From Strigamia acuminata (taxonomy: Eukaryota; Arthropoda; Chilopoda; Geophilomorpha; Linotaeniidae), in the NCBI GenBank assembly GCA_949358305.1, contig OX442314.1:65791369-65855368 (forward strand): 64,000 nt of DNA. Direction: 5' to 3'. The notes beneath the pieces are model-generated. The model made no database searches. It was not told the DNA's origin and worked only from the letters and a program-made list of their open reading frames with translations. Of this stretch, positions 19,901 to 30,750 are shown piece by piece. Each line of letters begins with the position of its first letter. Position 1 is the stretch's first letter. The translations under genes were made by a program, and so were the position numbers.

Positions 19901-22166
19901 CATTCCGACAATTGAAAAAATTCCGAATACAAAGCGAGAAGTTGTTTCATTAATGGCTTCCATATTCGATCCAATGGGACTCATTGCTCCTGTTGTGCTT
20001 CAAATGAAACTGCTAGTTCAAGCAATCTGGATTAGGACAAAAAACTGGGATGAAAAGATTCTTGACTCAGAGAAAAAAGAAGTCGAAGAGTGGAGTCAAG
20101 ACATACAAAAATTGAAAGAATTGAAAGTTCAACGTTGGCTACAGACTTATTCCGGTCAAGATATCACTTTAGAAGTATTCTGTGACGCAAGCACTAAGGC
20201 ATTTGGCTGTTCAATTTTTGTCGTCAATCTGGAGGGCAAAAGAACTTTATTGTTGAGTAAATGTCGTATTGCGCCGACGAAAAAAGTGACTCTTCCTCGA
20301 CTTGAATTAACTGCAGCAGTGGTAGGAGTGAGAATGACAAAGTACCTGTTAGAAAACTTTCTTCCAGGTTACCCCGTTACTAAAATTCGTTACTACTCTG
20401 ACTCCACCATAACTTTAGCCTGGATAAACAGTGACAAAAACGTGTGGAAGCCATACGTTTCAAACCGTGTGCAAGAAATTATTTCTTCGACCAAACCTGA
20501 ACAATGGTCTCACGTACCAACGGAATTTAACCCAGCAGATTTATTGACTCGACCACATAACTCAAAAACATTGATGCAAAATAAACTTTGGTGGTTTGGA
20601 GTTGATGTCTCAAAACTAGAAAAAACAGAAATTATACAAGAGATTCTTCCAGAAGAGGAACGAAAAATTGTAGTGATGACTATTCAAGTTAAAGAAAGTT
20701 TTATTGGACAATTCTTCAAACGTTTCCGGAATTACAACAAACTTTTGAGAGTTTTCTCATACATTTTGCGATGGAAAAACAAACTTTTGCGCGGTGAGCC
20801 TCTCTCGCCACTCGAGTTAGAGGACAACCAATTGAAGATCCTGCAATTTTCCCAGAAACTACATTTTTCTGAGGAGATTGATGATGTGAAAAACAAAAGA
20901 GAATTGTCTAAACATTCCACCCTACGCAATTTCGAGCTCTTCATTGACGAGGACGGATTACTTCGACTTCGTAGCCGCTTGAAAAAATCTTTATTGACAT
21001 TTGATGAAGTTTATCCAATTATTTTGCATTATGACAGTTGGATAACAAGGCTGTTAATTAAAAAAGTGCATCTGGAGTTGCTTCACGGTGACATAAGCGA
21101 AACCTTGTATCACCTACGCGAACAATTTTGGATTATAAGAGGACGAAGAACTATACAAACTGTGATTCGTGAGTGTGCCATTTGTCGACGTGCAAAGTTG
21201 GCAAAGAATAACCCTTCAACGGGTGACCTTCCTGCTGAACGTGTGACACCAGCGGCGCCATTCCAAAACACAGGAGTGGACCACTTGGGTCCCATTTATG
21301 TCGGCAGCAATAAGAAGGAAAAGAAAAAAGTTTACATCTTGCTTTTCACGTGTATGGTGACCCGTTCCATACATTTAGAAGTATCAGAGGACCTTTCTGT
21401 GCCAAAGTTTTTGCTTGCAATGAGAAGATTTGGGGCACGCCACGGATACCCCGGGAAGATTTTCTCTGACAACAGTAAGACGTTTGAGCGCGGAAGCCTC
21501 GAATTACAATCATGGGGGAAACTCATCGGTCATAATGACGTGAAAACATTCCTATCTGAAAAAAGGGTGCTCTGGACATTCATCCCACCGCTGTCTCCAT
21601 GGATGGGCGGAGCGTGGGAGCGTTTAGTCCGCTCTGTTAAAGATAAACTTCGAAAGACATTGTTGCGCAGCACCGTAGACTTAGAAACTCTCCAAACTTT
21701 GGCTCTGGAAATTAGTTCAGTGCTAAATTCACGACCTTTAAGTTATGTCCCCGACAGTGTTGATGGTGGTAGAATTTTGGCACCTGAAAACTTTCTAACA
21801 GGAGGCATGCCAAAATACGTAATAAACAAACAATTGAGTGCAATTAAAAAATCAGATTTGCGAAAACTAGACATTAAACGACGCCAATTTATTTGGGAGT
21901 TCTGGAAAATTTGGAAAAAGAGTTACCTCATGCAACTGAGGAATTTTTATGAAACAAAAGGTGATAAGTTCTTCAAAAACCCTAAAGTAGACCAAATCGT
22001 GTTGCTAGAGAAAATGGGTACAAATCCCTATTTTTGGCCCCTTGCTAGGATAAAAGAAATTTTTCCCGGTGAGGATGGTCAAATCCGTGTGATAAAAGTT
22101 GTGCTACCCGATGGACGTGAGTTGAAAAGGTCAGTCAAGCATGTGAGAGCCCTAGAACTTGAGTGA
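16926..22166 (+). CDS. BEL/Pao polyprotein: Gag, protease, RT, RNase H, integrase (1746 aa)
   Basis: A single uninterrupted ORF encoding structural and replication proteins. The chosen ATG has A at -3 and opens MAEPTMRDLL, followed by a Gag region; residues about 130-290 resemble DUF1759. Zinc-knuckle-like clusters begin at C370, C401 (CX2CX4HX4C) and about 420. The aspartic protease has Asp488 in a D-P-G-S motif. RT carries Phe-Met-Asp-Asp at 911-914. RNase H acidic residues are D1087, E1127, D1159 and D1205. The integrase zinc site is H1382, H1387, C1417 and C1420, with core D1452, D1515 and E1565. A DUF5641-like tail ends near the stop. The length is within the usual BEL/Pao range, there is no env, and all key residues are present, so activity is plausible. 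The protease motif has Pro where Ser or Thr is usual. Confidence 0.97.
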   Translation: MAEPTMRDLLTEDQIEVLQQRWESQVTAMNHLLSISEKTADPGELEALVQTANPKETRIVGALNDLQEYSDHGYYLECIDKLETMQARVDLLRTRYEISKRSLPTLGGRLNTSTSSNQNTTLNATATFRKNSKLPKLDSVKFDGDILKYRTFKSNFETSVHKDPDLSNIEKLQYLQTMCTGEAAILISTFPLIEESYDLAREELERHFGDEDAQQTALIKSIRELKSVTSVYPTKAIKTNLTKISATIRLLEQLKIPIQTSGAFLLPDIISKFPTSMALRFYQVHGIQNKNIVTLLNFFVNEVAMAERTENVSEKSKKDKNEKSEVEKPKVKGSMTTCATTQDAKQSTSAKTKSEPKSESKNTLFKTNKCIFCDDEHLNGSCKKDFEINAKIEIVKKNRLCFNCFRTGHRVGDCKVKFSCKHCGGRHHSTICKKSEVKNSTSAAEKPKEPQVTTHVSCAISTTLQLMIFTADLKTKSGGTHSIRGMIDPGSHRSFITKEFVERLKLKKCGSVSATTQRFNDSSPAATDYDVFNVTLQSKNDTQDLKLSMLSVENLPRVQGILNSSIIDKVKKLNLELAEDLPAKTSQIDVLLGVDVWWKVVKDGKKKVNADLGLINTIFGWVLSGAAGNTNLFEDEEELTTCCNTCDLNIQEKLDKLWNLEAIGINAGEKESDFIRDRFESTTKRLDDGRYEVMLPFNGQEVDLESNWELAMNQLANTLKRIDANEDYKKRYDESMWQYIHENHAEEVPKEERFLKKGTYNIPHHPVIKEDRDTTKFRVVFNASSAKKGKRSLNDCLFPGPSLNPDLILVIVRFRLYCIPIIADIKQAFLQVMINPTQTNFLRFLWVARDYFKEPYSWQNLWNNLMVLRMIVVPFGVISSPFLLCATIRKQAKQFEETHAKEVDALDDGIFMDDLTSGGDFTADTTSHCEKLKMILDDGKLPLVKWATSSKDVFNNLKKEGFHMRGEEFSDLGIIKMLGILWNTAEDVMMFNIPTIEKIPNTKREVVSLMASIFDPMGLIAPVVLQMKLLVQAIWIRTKNWDEKILDSEKKEVEEWSQDIQKLKELKVQRWLQTYSGQDITLEVFCDASTKAFGCSIFVVNLEGKRTLLLSKCRIAPTKKVTLPRLELTAAVVGVRMTKYLLENFLPGYPVTKIRYYSDSTITLAWINSDKNVWKPYVSNRVQEIISSTKPEQWSHVPTEFNPADLLTRPHNSKTLMQNKLWWFGVDVSKLEKTEIIQEILPEEERKIVVMTIQVKESFIGQFFKRFRNYNKLLRVFSYILRWKNKLLRGEPLSPLELEDNQLKILQFSQKLHFSEEIDDVKNKRELSKHSTLRNFELFIDEDGLLRLRSRLKKSLLTFDEVYPIILHYDSWITRLLIKKVHLELLHGDISETLYHLREQFWIIRGRRTIQTVIRECAICRRAKLAKNNPSTGDLPAERVTPAAPFQNTGVDHLGPIYVGSNKKEKKKVYILLFTCMVTRSIHLEVSEDLSVPKFLLAMRRFGARHGYPGKIFSDNSKTFERGSLELQSWGKLIGHNDVKTFLSEKRVLWTFIPPLSPWMGGAWERLVRSVKDKLRKTLLRSTVDLETLQTLALEISSVLNSRPLSYVPDSVDGGRILAPENFLTGGMPKYVINKQLSAIKKSDLRKLDIKRRQFIWEFWKIWKKSYLMQLRNFYETKGDKFFKNPKVDQIVLLEKMGTNPYFWPLARIKEIFPGEDGQIRVIKVVLPDGRELKRSVKHVRALELE

Positions 22167-22205
22167 TTTTTCTTTTGTGATTTTTTTGCGTGGTTCTCCA
22201 TCTCT

Positions 22206-22226
22206 GTCCTCTCGCCGGCAATTCGC
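22206..22226 (+). promoter_or_regulatory. Pyrimidine-rich tract before E2 3' LTR
   Basis: A gtcctctcgccggcaattcgc-type sequence (pyrimidines then CCGGCA) directly precedes the 3' LTR, where a polypurine tract is expected. It matches the position and pattern seen in E1, E3 and E4. Confidence 0.45.
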
Positions 22227-23788
22227 TGTTGCAAGACAGCGTAGATATTGTTGTGCTATTTTATTGTCATTATTTATTACCATTTACTTTCAGTTGATTA
22301 AAATCTTTAAGTGTTTTTATTTCCTTTGCCTAATTGGTATTTTTTCACTTTTCAGATTTTTATTGCTTATTAAAGTGTTTTGACTTGATTTTTATTCATA
22401 CTTTTCAATATTTAGTAGTGTTTATGCTTTGTATTTATTTCAAATATCTTATTCCGTGCATTTATTGACTTATTCACTTGTTTTAAGAGAGTTTGTGTTG
22501 ATTCCGAACTGTTTTGGTGCATATTTCGTTCCCTAGTATACATTTGCGATGCTAGTGACGTCATTTTTCTGTTTCCCGTAAAGTTACGGTTCCGTCTTCT
22601 AACCTTTTGTTTAGTACTTTTCAAATCCCTTGGAATTTTATTAAGCATTCGTTTAGACTAATTCAAGCATGCTCTTTCTATCTAGATGCATCAAAACTGC
22701 TTTGGAAGTTCCGTTTGTTTGGTTTGAACGTTCGTTTCCATCTGCCATAAAAGCGCAGCCGGGAATGTTCGTTTGGCCGATAAATTCGTATTTATTCAAT
22801 CTGTGTATTTTATTCCGATGTTTTGTGAAGAGAATTGATAATTATTCTTGTTATTTAATCGATACTTTATTGATTATATACATTTAGTGTTTTTACATTC
22901 ATTTTACGTGTGATTTTGCCGCCGATGTTATGTTCGCCGGACGCCATGTTTGATCCAACACCTTTGTTATGTTCGCCGGTCGCCATGTTTGTCCCAAGCG
23001 ACGATTACACAATGTAACCGTTATTTTTGTATTTTATATCACATAATTTGCATTTACTATTACATTGCGTTATTATTCAGTATGTATTCTTCGATAATTT
23101 TGTGCTTTTGTACCGATCGAAATTCAAATGTGATCGTTATGTAATTTTCCTGGCCTGTGATTGGCTATCGTCAATCCTCTCTTTCCGAGATCGGTTTATT
23201 GCTAATATCTCATTGTTTAACGTGTTTTTGGACATTGTTGTGATTAGCTTTTTTGTTCACCGCATTCTTGTGGTCATTTCAATGTATTTCAATGTATTTT
23301 TAGTGCATTTTTAAGCAAATGCCAACTTTGCCGTGATCTTGTTTCCTCCGTTACCATGGTAACGGAATCTTTTGTGTATCTGTATTTCGCCGCTATCGGC
23401 CTGGCGCGTGCCATATTCGGTACTGCGCATGTGCGGTTCTCTAAGAACCAATCTAATTGCTGTAATTTCATCAGTTATTAACCAACCTTTGAATAAATGT
23501 GTTGTGTTTTATTAGCTCTTGTTTTAGGCTTATTTTCAAACACATTCAATGTGTAGTGAGTAGTTTAAAATTTCTCAGGCCAACTTATGTTTCCGCCACC
23601 TATTGGATACTTGGTGCAGGTGTTCTCCACATTGTTCCAGCGGTTCAACAATGCCATTTGTTGCGGATTTATTGCTCTCCAGTGCGATTTTCGTACTAGC
23701 CACGCCATACGACCTTGGGCGAGCTCAAGTGTCTTGAATTTGGATACGCATCGCCATTCCTTTCCTTCTGTCTTGTTGACCTGCAACA
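22227..23788 (+). repeat. E2 3' LTR (1562 bp)
   Basis: A direct repeat of the 5' LTR with the same termini and length. It starts 60 bp after the polyprotein stop and is followed by the second copy of GTGC and the continuing satellite. Confidence 0.96.
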
Positions 23789-24117
23789 GTGCTAAGTCAA
23801 CTGCGATGTGAAATGAACTCAAAATTTTTTTTTCAAAATTTATTGCTTGGGTGTTGCTAAAACTTATATTGAAGGCTTCTACTAAGGTTTAAACATTATT
23901 TCTGAACATTCAGAGACATTGGACTTGTGGTGTTTGTGCTAAGTCAACTGTGATGAGATCAAAAGTCTATTCTCCCAAATCATTGGTTGGATGTTTCTAA
24001 AACTTACATTGGAGCCTTCTACTAAGGTTTAAACACTATTTCTGAACATTCAGAGACATTGGTCTTGTGGTGTTTGTGCTAAGTCAACTGTGATTAGATC
24101 AAAAGTCTATTCTCCCA
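23789..24117. repeat. Satellite remnant between E2 and E3
   Basis: Rather more than two monomers, beginning inside the T-rich type B unit and ending at tctccca, the left flank of E3. It carries the private variants aaacattatt and gattagatc, also found in the same order at 40.1-40.37 kb. It continues in register with 14367 on the left and 32501 on the right. Confidence 0.96.
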
Positions 24118-25863
24118 TGTTGCCAGCAAGCAGTGATTGCTGCAAGGACTGGCAACTCACGCACCTCGTAATAAACATTCGAGCGATCAAATCTTCGCAC
24201 AGCACTTTTCACTACTCGACTCGATTGAAACCATTCTGACATCTGATAACGCATATCATGTTTTCTGACTTGGCCATCATTGTCCTCTCCATGTCGACCA
24301 AAACTCGAGAACCTGGCTTTTGCTTTAAACATGACTGTTGGCGGATATTCGGGCTCGAATATCAATCTCGTCTTTCATAAATCAAAGATGGCGCAGATTC
24401 GAATCTCGCGCTTGTGTGCAACCGAAAAGAAACACTCGTTCTTATTTACGAACAAATATAAACCGATGTTTAATCGTTCAAATCAGAACTATAACTGTTT
24501 TTACAATGTGTAAACTCGTGTCACGGTCTCTAACAACAATAAACGTCAACACGACAGCATTATTAATAAAATAGATAACAATATATCAAAAAGCCAATGT
24601 CTCAAAACGGCCTCCGTACAACAAAACAAGAACGGCCGTTGAGAGTTCAAATTACACCAAAAAACTTATCTTTAATATCGAAAATCGAGCATATAAATAA
24701 CTCAAACCCTAATGATTATTTAATACAGCGAAAATGAAATGAAAGAAGGTGCAAACCTTCAAAATTAAAACCTCAACGAACATTGAATGGAAATCTCGAA
24801 AACCCGAAAACTGCTACATTTCGCCACGAGACGTCGCCTAATCAATGTCAACGAAAACTTAATCTAATCAATCGTAATTCTCGCATCCCGAACATGGCCA
24901 CTGTCTTAATACGAATAAAGAACCCAAATAATGCATCCTCGACACTCGTTGTGCGCATTTAATAAATCCCTTGCATTGCACGGAATTAAATTCCCATCGC
25001 CCGCACTAAACCCAATGCTATTCGCGGGCGAGTTATAAAACCCGAACTCGACCGAATAGATGCACGATGCGCCAAATCACGTGACACCCGACCAAACGAT
25101 TGAATCTTATCCGAAACACAAAACAACGAAAAAATAACCAACTAATCAATTCGAAATCGCATTAAATCACACAATAAAAACTTAAGTCGAACAAATCTTA
25201 TTCTGAATCAAATTAAATCTCAATCGAAAACGAGGCTCGTTGTACCAACTGTCTTCTAATGGCGGATCTAGCCGATCAACGCTCCTTGGTGAGCAACGAA
25301 GCTTCGCCTCGGCCCAACGCCGAATCATCGGACTTTAATCCACGGTAAATTACAACTAAAGCTATTTATTTAATCACCGGAGTGGTTTCTAAACTAATGT
25401 ATTCAAATCTACAGCTTCAAAACAACATCTTTCCGAGTGCACTTCGACCAGACCAAACCGCTCGATAATCAACAACGACTTCGCTTTTCGCTTTGAAACC
25501 CATCCTCGCCGTTATCGCCTTTAATTAGCGACCCAATGCCTGCCTGTACCGTGTCAGATAAGTTCTTGAAAATTATTCAAACTAACCGGAACCGAAATTA
25601 AAAACCTTAACTTTTCCTTTGTAGATAAATCCGATGCCCGAACTTAACACAAGATGGCGGACTGCGCTCACCTCTCATTTCCAATGTTGCGAACTCTTCG
25701 AGAAATTGAGACTTTCAAAGAAACGAAATGACCGAAACGATTCAGCAAACCCCGACAACTTACAAGGTAAACATTCCACGAATGGTAATTCGAATCATGC
25801 AGATGAACCAAAGTTTCTTTCTCTTTTCTGAATATTAATTTTGTTGCGTATCTGCTCGCAACA
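24118..25863 (-). repeat. E3 LTR, left copy (3' LTR of the minus-strand element)
   Basis: A 1746-bp direct repeat of 30751-32496. On the plus strand it starts TGTTGCCAGC and ends CTCGCAACA; the last 22 bases form an inverted repeat (TGTTGCG, 8-nt spacer, CGCAACA). It contains AAGATGGCGC (24385-24394) and AAGATGGCGG (25651-25660), YY1-like motifs. Confidence 0.94.
25651..25660 (+). promoter_or_regulatory. YY1-like motif AAGATGGCGG in E3 LTR
   Basis: A strong match to the YY1 core. Others are at 24385-24394 and taatggcgg at 25257-25265, with all three repeated in the right LTR at +6633. Motif match only. Confidence 0.4.
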
Positions 25864-25884
25864 TCGCTCCCACCAAAAAAGGAA
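25864..25884 (-). promoter_or_regulatory. Pyrimidine-rich tract before E3 3' LTR (minus strand)
   Basis: Read on the minus strand, cttccttttttggtgggagcg-type sequence abuts the LTR start. It closely parallels the tract of E1 (ttctttttcggctggcagcga) and supports the minus orientation. Confidence 0.5.
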
Positions 25885-28541
25885 GACGACAGCGGGGGGA
25901 AATTTATCCCTAATAAATTCACATCTTCTCTTTACTAGGACAGCCCATCTAACCTCGCTAATTACCACAAGTGACGTTGTGGAGACGCTTAGCATGACCA
26001 ACCGTCTCTCTTATCTGTACCCCGCAACCCATCCCCTCTCTCAGACTCCCATCTCGGTCCTTTCTATTCCTTTCAAGAGACCGAGTGTAAGGACCTAAGA
26101 GGGAGGGGAATAGGAAATACAGACACTCTCTATTATTTATGCAAACAAAACTATTTTCGATTAACAGCTTTTAATCGCTTCTCTTGAGAAAATCTGATCA
26201 CCTCTTTTTAAATTCCAGAATCTAACTCAATTCAACGAACGTCGTAATCTTACGACTTGTGACTCTCGACACGGCTCAAATAACCACTTCACGTGCCGAT
26301 GTTCTTTGACTACTTTTTCTCTTATTCGGAGACAACGACTTCCGGACTACTTAAAATTCCTATTACAAACCGGAATCGTCCTCTGTTAACTCTCGAATGT
26401 CTTAATAAATTCTTAAAAGAGGAAGTCAAGATTGCCGAACCCGTGGACCCAGCAACAGCGGACTTCTCTTATTTGCTAATCCACTTCACTTGTTTTAGAC
26501 AACAACCTTTACTATCAGCTCTGTAAATCTCTAATATTTTCTTATCTTATTTCTGCCTTGGAAAACTCCATCAACTTTGTTAAAAAAGAAAAACCTTATC
26601 AAGACCGGATTTTAATAACAGAATGAGTGAAGAGTAAAAACCACATGCTACTATTTTCTAATGAATGGGTTAGTTTCTTGTTGTTGGGCTTAGATTAAGC
26701 ACCCTGTATATTATTTCCCGTGTTAATTGTTCGAGGTAAGAGTGAGGGAGGCTATGAGGACTCTTCTATCTGTTATTTTTCCACAATATAAAATCTTAGG
26801 ATTAGGAAAACAGGAAATTGATCAAAAAGGTTTAGTGACCGTTCCTCTTCGGCGACCGACGGCGTGCACTCCGCCGGTGGCCGGCAGGACTTTTCCGGAC
26901 ACATTTTGTCGTTTCCAATCCCAATTTTATTTTATATATTCATATAATTCCCTCCCGACTCAAAAAAGAAACAAGAAGGGAAGCTCTATTGCTATTCGGG
27001 TCCCTACTCCTGCTAACTCTGGCTGGAGGTCTCTAAGGGATTCGAGCAACCCATTGGTGTTTGCCATCTTGCATGTCGAAGAATCGAACATTCAAACGAA
27101 GAACCATTAGAATCATAAAGAGAGAAGGGGTGTAGAGGGACTTTATATTTGAATGTGTGTATGAAAGCACTGTCCTTGTCACATTAGATAAGCTGGTGTG
27201 AACAGGTCCTGGTATATTCCCGCATTCGTTTTAGCTCTAAACAACTGCATCAATTAGGAGAGCTTTCCATTTTCGTCTAATCCCGAGGGGAAAAGCGATT
27301 TATTCATCTAAATGGCTTGAAACTCCCATTATCTATTTCAACTGTTATGAAGGTTTAAGAGGTCAAGGTTTTCTATTCTATTTACTTCTTTATGTATTTT
27401 CTAACCCTAAAAGGACAATGTAACCCATAAGTGAACGCCGCAATGCGAAGGACTTATTTGCTAACTTCCAAACAGAAAGTCCAAAGCCATTACTTCACAA
27501 ATTGAATCATTTTTCTGAGAACGTCCAGAATTCTCAAGATTCCCAGTGTTCAAAGGCGGTTTACTTTGGCTGCCCTTAAATCAGAGCTTTCCAGAGGAAA
27601 AAAGGAAAAAGGAGGTACTTATAACAGAAAAACTAATCTATCTCGTTCTGTCATTCTTATGTTATATGTAAGGGATTTTTCTATTTAGTCAGGATTTAAG
27701 TATGGCATGGATTGATATTTAGGAAGCGACAGCATGTATCTTGACACACTCGGCGCCAAGGAGTAGATCCACTTTTCAGGAAATCTCCCGAAATAAAGTG
27801 GCGAACTTTTCTAATACTGAAACTGTCAGGAAAAAACACAACTAAAGGTTATCTAAGGAGGGAGGCTTTATTTTCTAAGATGCACCCAGCGGCAATGAAT
27901 ATCTCAACAGATCGGCTCATGTGGTTTTGACTAATGCCATAAATACTAACACCGACTTCTATATTTGACCAACACCTGAATTCAAATGTAATAGAAATTA
28001 TAAATTCTTACGTCCAAACTCAATCTGCTCCCGATTTATTAAACTTGTTCTTACTGTAATATCCTGGAGAATAAGTATTTCTACTGTGAAGATCTTTTAT
28101 GCTTTCAAAGAAATCGATCGGGAAACTTCCGAAACTTGAAAATCACTAAATTCTCGAGAGGAATTCTCTGCATTTTCTTAAATAAAGAGCTGTATAAAAG
28201 GACTGGAAGAATAAACTAAATTAATTTCTATTTTTCTAAGTGACGAGAGGTTTGTATTCTTTTCTGTTGGTTCTGGGGTCTTTAATTCTCAATAAACTGG
28301 GATTCGCTCCTTTTCTCGACTGAACCTTTTCACTGTCACCTTGTTTCTTCGGCTGACTTCACCTGGCTCTTCCCAACTCAACAACTTCCTCAAACCAACT
28401 TGCACCGGACTAATTCTCTAACTGATTGCTTTAAAAATCCTTTCAGTTTAACTTTACGATCCCTTTTTATTCTATTAGCTGAAAGCTGATGATTGTTGCC
28501 TTTTCTTACTCTACAAGGAGGAAGATGGATTTCTATCTTTA

Positions 28542-28634
28542 GGTTTGATGGACCGCTGTTAACCAACTAAAACCTTTTCTCTAATCTAGTACTTGGGTTT
28601 GATGGACCACTGTTAACCAACTAAAACCTTCTCT
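28542..28634. repeat. 54-bp tandem pair inside E3
   Basis: ggtttgatggacc begins at 28542 and again at 28596, followed in both by tgttaaccaactaaaacc. A degenerate relative (gacggaccaactgttaacc) lies near 28804. Function unknown. Confidence 0.8.
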
Positions 28635-30721
28635 AAATTCTGTCTTCTGTATAGGGGGGAATTTTCTTCTTTAAAACTTTATTATGCAACCTCGAGACTT
28701 TCCCGAGTTTCTCCCCTTTTTTTCTATCTCTCATTTTTTGAGGAGTGAATTCAGCGCGAAAGTTTCACGCGTCAATTATCCTCGCATTCTGCTAGTGAAA
28801 CTCGACGGACCAACTGTTAACCGACTGGACTTCTACATTGCAAGCTTTCTAAATTAGACTGACCGTGCTGTTAACAGCTCAAAAGAGAAAGTTTCTTGCT
28901 ACTAAAGGAATCTCCAACAACCAATGTAATATTTTCTTCTTGTAGCTTGTTGCTTTGAAAATAAAGACAAAGAGTCACGGAAAAATTCCTGACGAACAAC
29001 TTCTATTTCAAAATGGCCCTTTGCCAGAAAGGAAATCAATGTAAAGGTTTTACGTTCGTCTTTCTTTTTCTGTACAATAAGATTTATCTCTCTTTGGTTC
29101 GATTTATTGCGAATCAGCACCAACGGAACTTATTGCGCTCTTTCTCCGCCTGAGGAAATATCAATTTCGATCCAAGTGACCAATTGGGACCTCCCGCTAA
29201 GGCGATGCTGCAATTTGCAACTAATGGCGAACTCTCTCGCTCCTTCATTAGTCTGAAATTATTCTTGCGCGTGGCGAATCATTTTATTCAACTAGCTTTC
29301 GACCTCCTTCAAAACGCTTAGATACTTTAATAAAACCTCTTGAAGTCGACCATAACTTTCTATTGCCACGGATGATGAAACCCAAAACTCCTTCTTTTAT
29401 TCGGCGTCCCGAAAAACTGAATAGAGAATCGAAATTCCACACATCACCTCTCTAACGTATAAACTTAGCTTGCATTAAAACTTCTTATGCTATTCACGAG
29501 TTGGACCCTTAACCTGGGGTGTGCTAATTCTCTTTTCTGGTTCTTTAAAAGGCTGTCCAGCTTCTTAATTATGCATACTCCCAAACGGATTCCAACCGCG
29601 TTCAAACTTAAGAGACTCGAAATTTTCTTTTCAATTAAAACTCACACCAATCTCAAAATTGTCGATTGGGGGAACCCACGTCTTTATCTATAAAGGGAAT
29701 TTATCTTCTTGCCCCTGTTCTATTTAACGTGGACTTGTTCATGCTTGAATGCAACTTTCGCAAACGTCGGAAATTAATTTCTAAACTCGCAATTGAAACT
29801 CTAATTTAACTCAAAGCTTTTTACCTTTAATTCATCAACGTGACAAAAAAAGGACTGACTAGAAACTTCAATCTCCAAAGAAAATCCAGTTCACAAAAAA
29901 AACCGACTAATTATGCATATGCAATTGGAAATCAATCCCCCCAAAAAGACACACTTCGAACTTTGAATGTGATTCGCAAAACTCAACACTTAAAAATTAA
30001 GATCGTAACGGAAATACTCCATATCGAACGGCGCTCACGAAATTGTCAGGTCGGAAACAACTCGAAAATATGCTAGTCTAAAAATCATACACACTAAAGT
30101 AAACTGTACAAGGCGTTTTTCAATGACTCGCTTCATTAGGCAAGAGTGTCTTACGACCCTCGTTGAGCCCTGAAACAGAGCACGCCCCACAAATTAAGAC
30201 TACCAATATACCGCACACCAAATCGAATCCGACATAACAACCCCGCAATACACATACACTAGCCGAACGAAACAAAAACCCCCAAAACAATCCTAAAACA
30301 ACTCTAAACTAACTTAAAACAAATAAACAATTCGAAAAAAGAAAACACAAGACTCTTCTCTTCTAGTGTCATTGCGTTGTGTATAACTTCTAGGCTCGCC
30401 CGAGATTCAGGGTTCCGATCGTTCCTCCTTCTTTATACGCCGACTGCTTAATTTCCGCAACCTTCTTCATTCCGGTCCCGCGACGCCATTGTCCCTTCCG
30501 ACGGCTCGACCGACGCTTTCGGACCAACCGACCTCCCGCGACGTATTTTTCCCAAATCTCCTTCGACTTGATTACCGCCCGACGAGAGACCGCTTGCCGC
30601 TTCGCCCTCAACCCATCAGTGCGGGCACTTCTCTGTTGACGCCGGCTGCTTCCTTTTGCGACCCTGGGACTTCTATTCTCATCTGGTTGCTGGCTCTCTC
30701 CTCGTCTACCCGACGAATCCC

Positions 30722-30738
30722 GGTCATCCACGGCACCA
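30722..30738 (-). promoter_or_regulatory. Candidate primer-binding site of E3
   Basis: On the minus strand, TGGTGCCGTGGATGACC begins 12 nt inside the 5' LTR end and is followed by gggattcgtc. It aligns with TGGTAGCCGTGACC and the following sequence of E2, apart from a 3-nt insertion. This sets the orientation of E3. tRNA not identified. Confidence 0.5.
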
Positions 30739-30750
30739 CAAAAAGGGCTA

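Larger units (their letters stand above)
14368..23788 (+). mobile_element. E2: complete BEL/Pao LTR retrotransposon (9421 bp)
   Basis: Two LTRs of identical length (1562 bp) bracket a leader and one long polyprotein ORF. The LTRs start TGTTGC and end GCAACA. The 4-bp duplication GTGC flanks the element (14364-14367 and 23789-23792), and joining the flanks restores an ordinary satellite monomer. No difference was seen between the LTRs in the stretches compared by eye, and reading frames in them are identical, so insertion looks very recent. It is probably autonomous, as all core catalytic residues are present. Confidence 0.97.
25864..30750 (-). other. E3 internal region, no recognisable gene
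   Basis: About 4.9 kb of AT-rich sequence. The longest open frames are about 127 codons (26727-27110, plus) and a 202-codon minus frame that starts inside the right LTR (30390-30998) and is rich in Arg, Lys and Ser. None resembles Gag, protease, RT, RNase H or integrase. I see no zinc-knuckle or YMDD-like motif in the listed frames. It is best described as the cargo of a large non-autonomous LTR element. Confidence 0.75.

Noticed and set aside
22167-22226. An envelope gene after integrase in E2
   Set aside because: Only 60 bp separate the stop codon from the 3' LTR.
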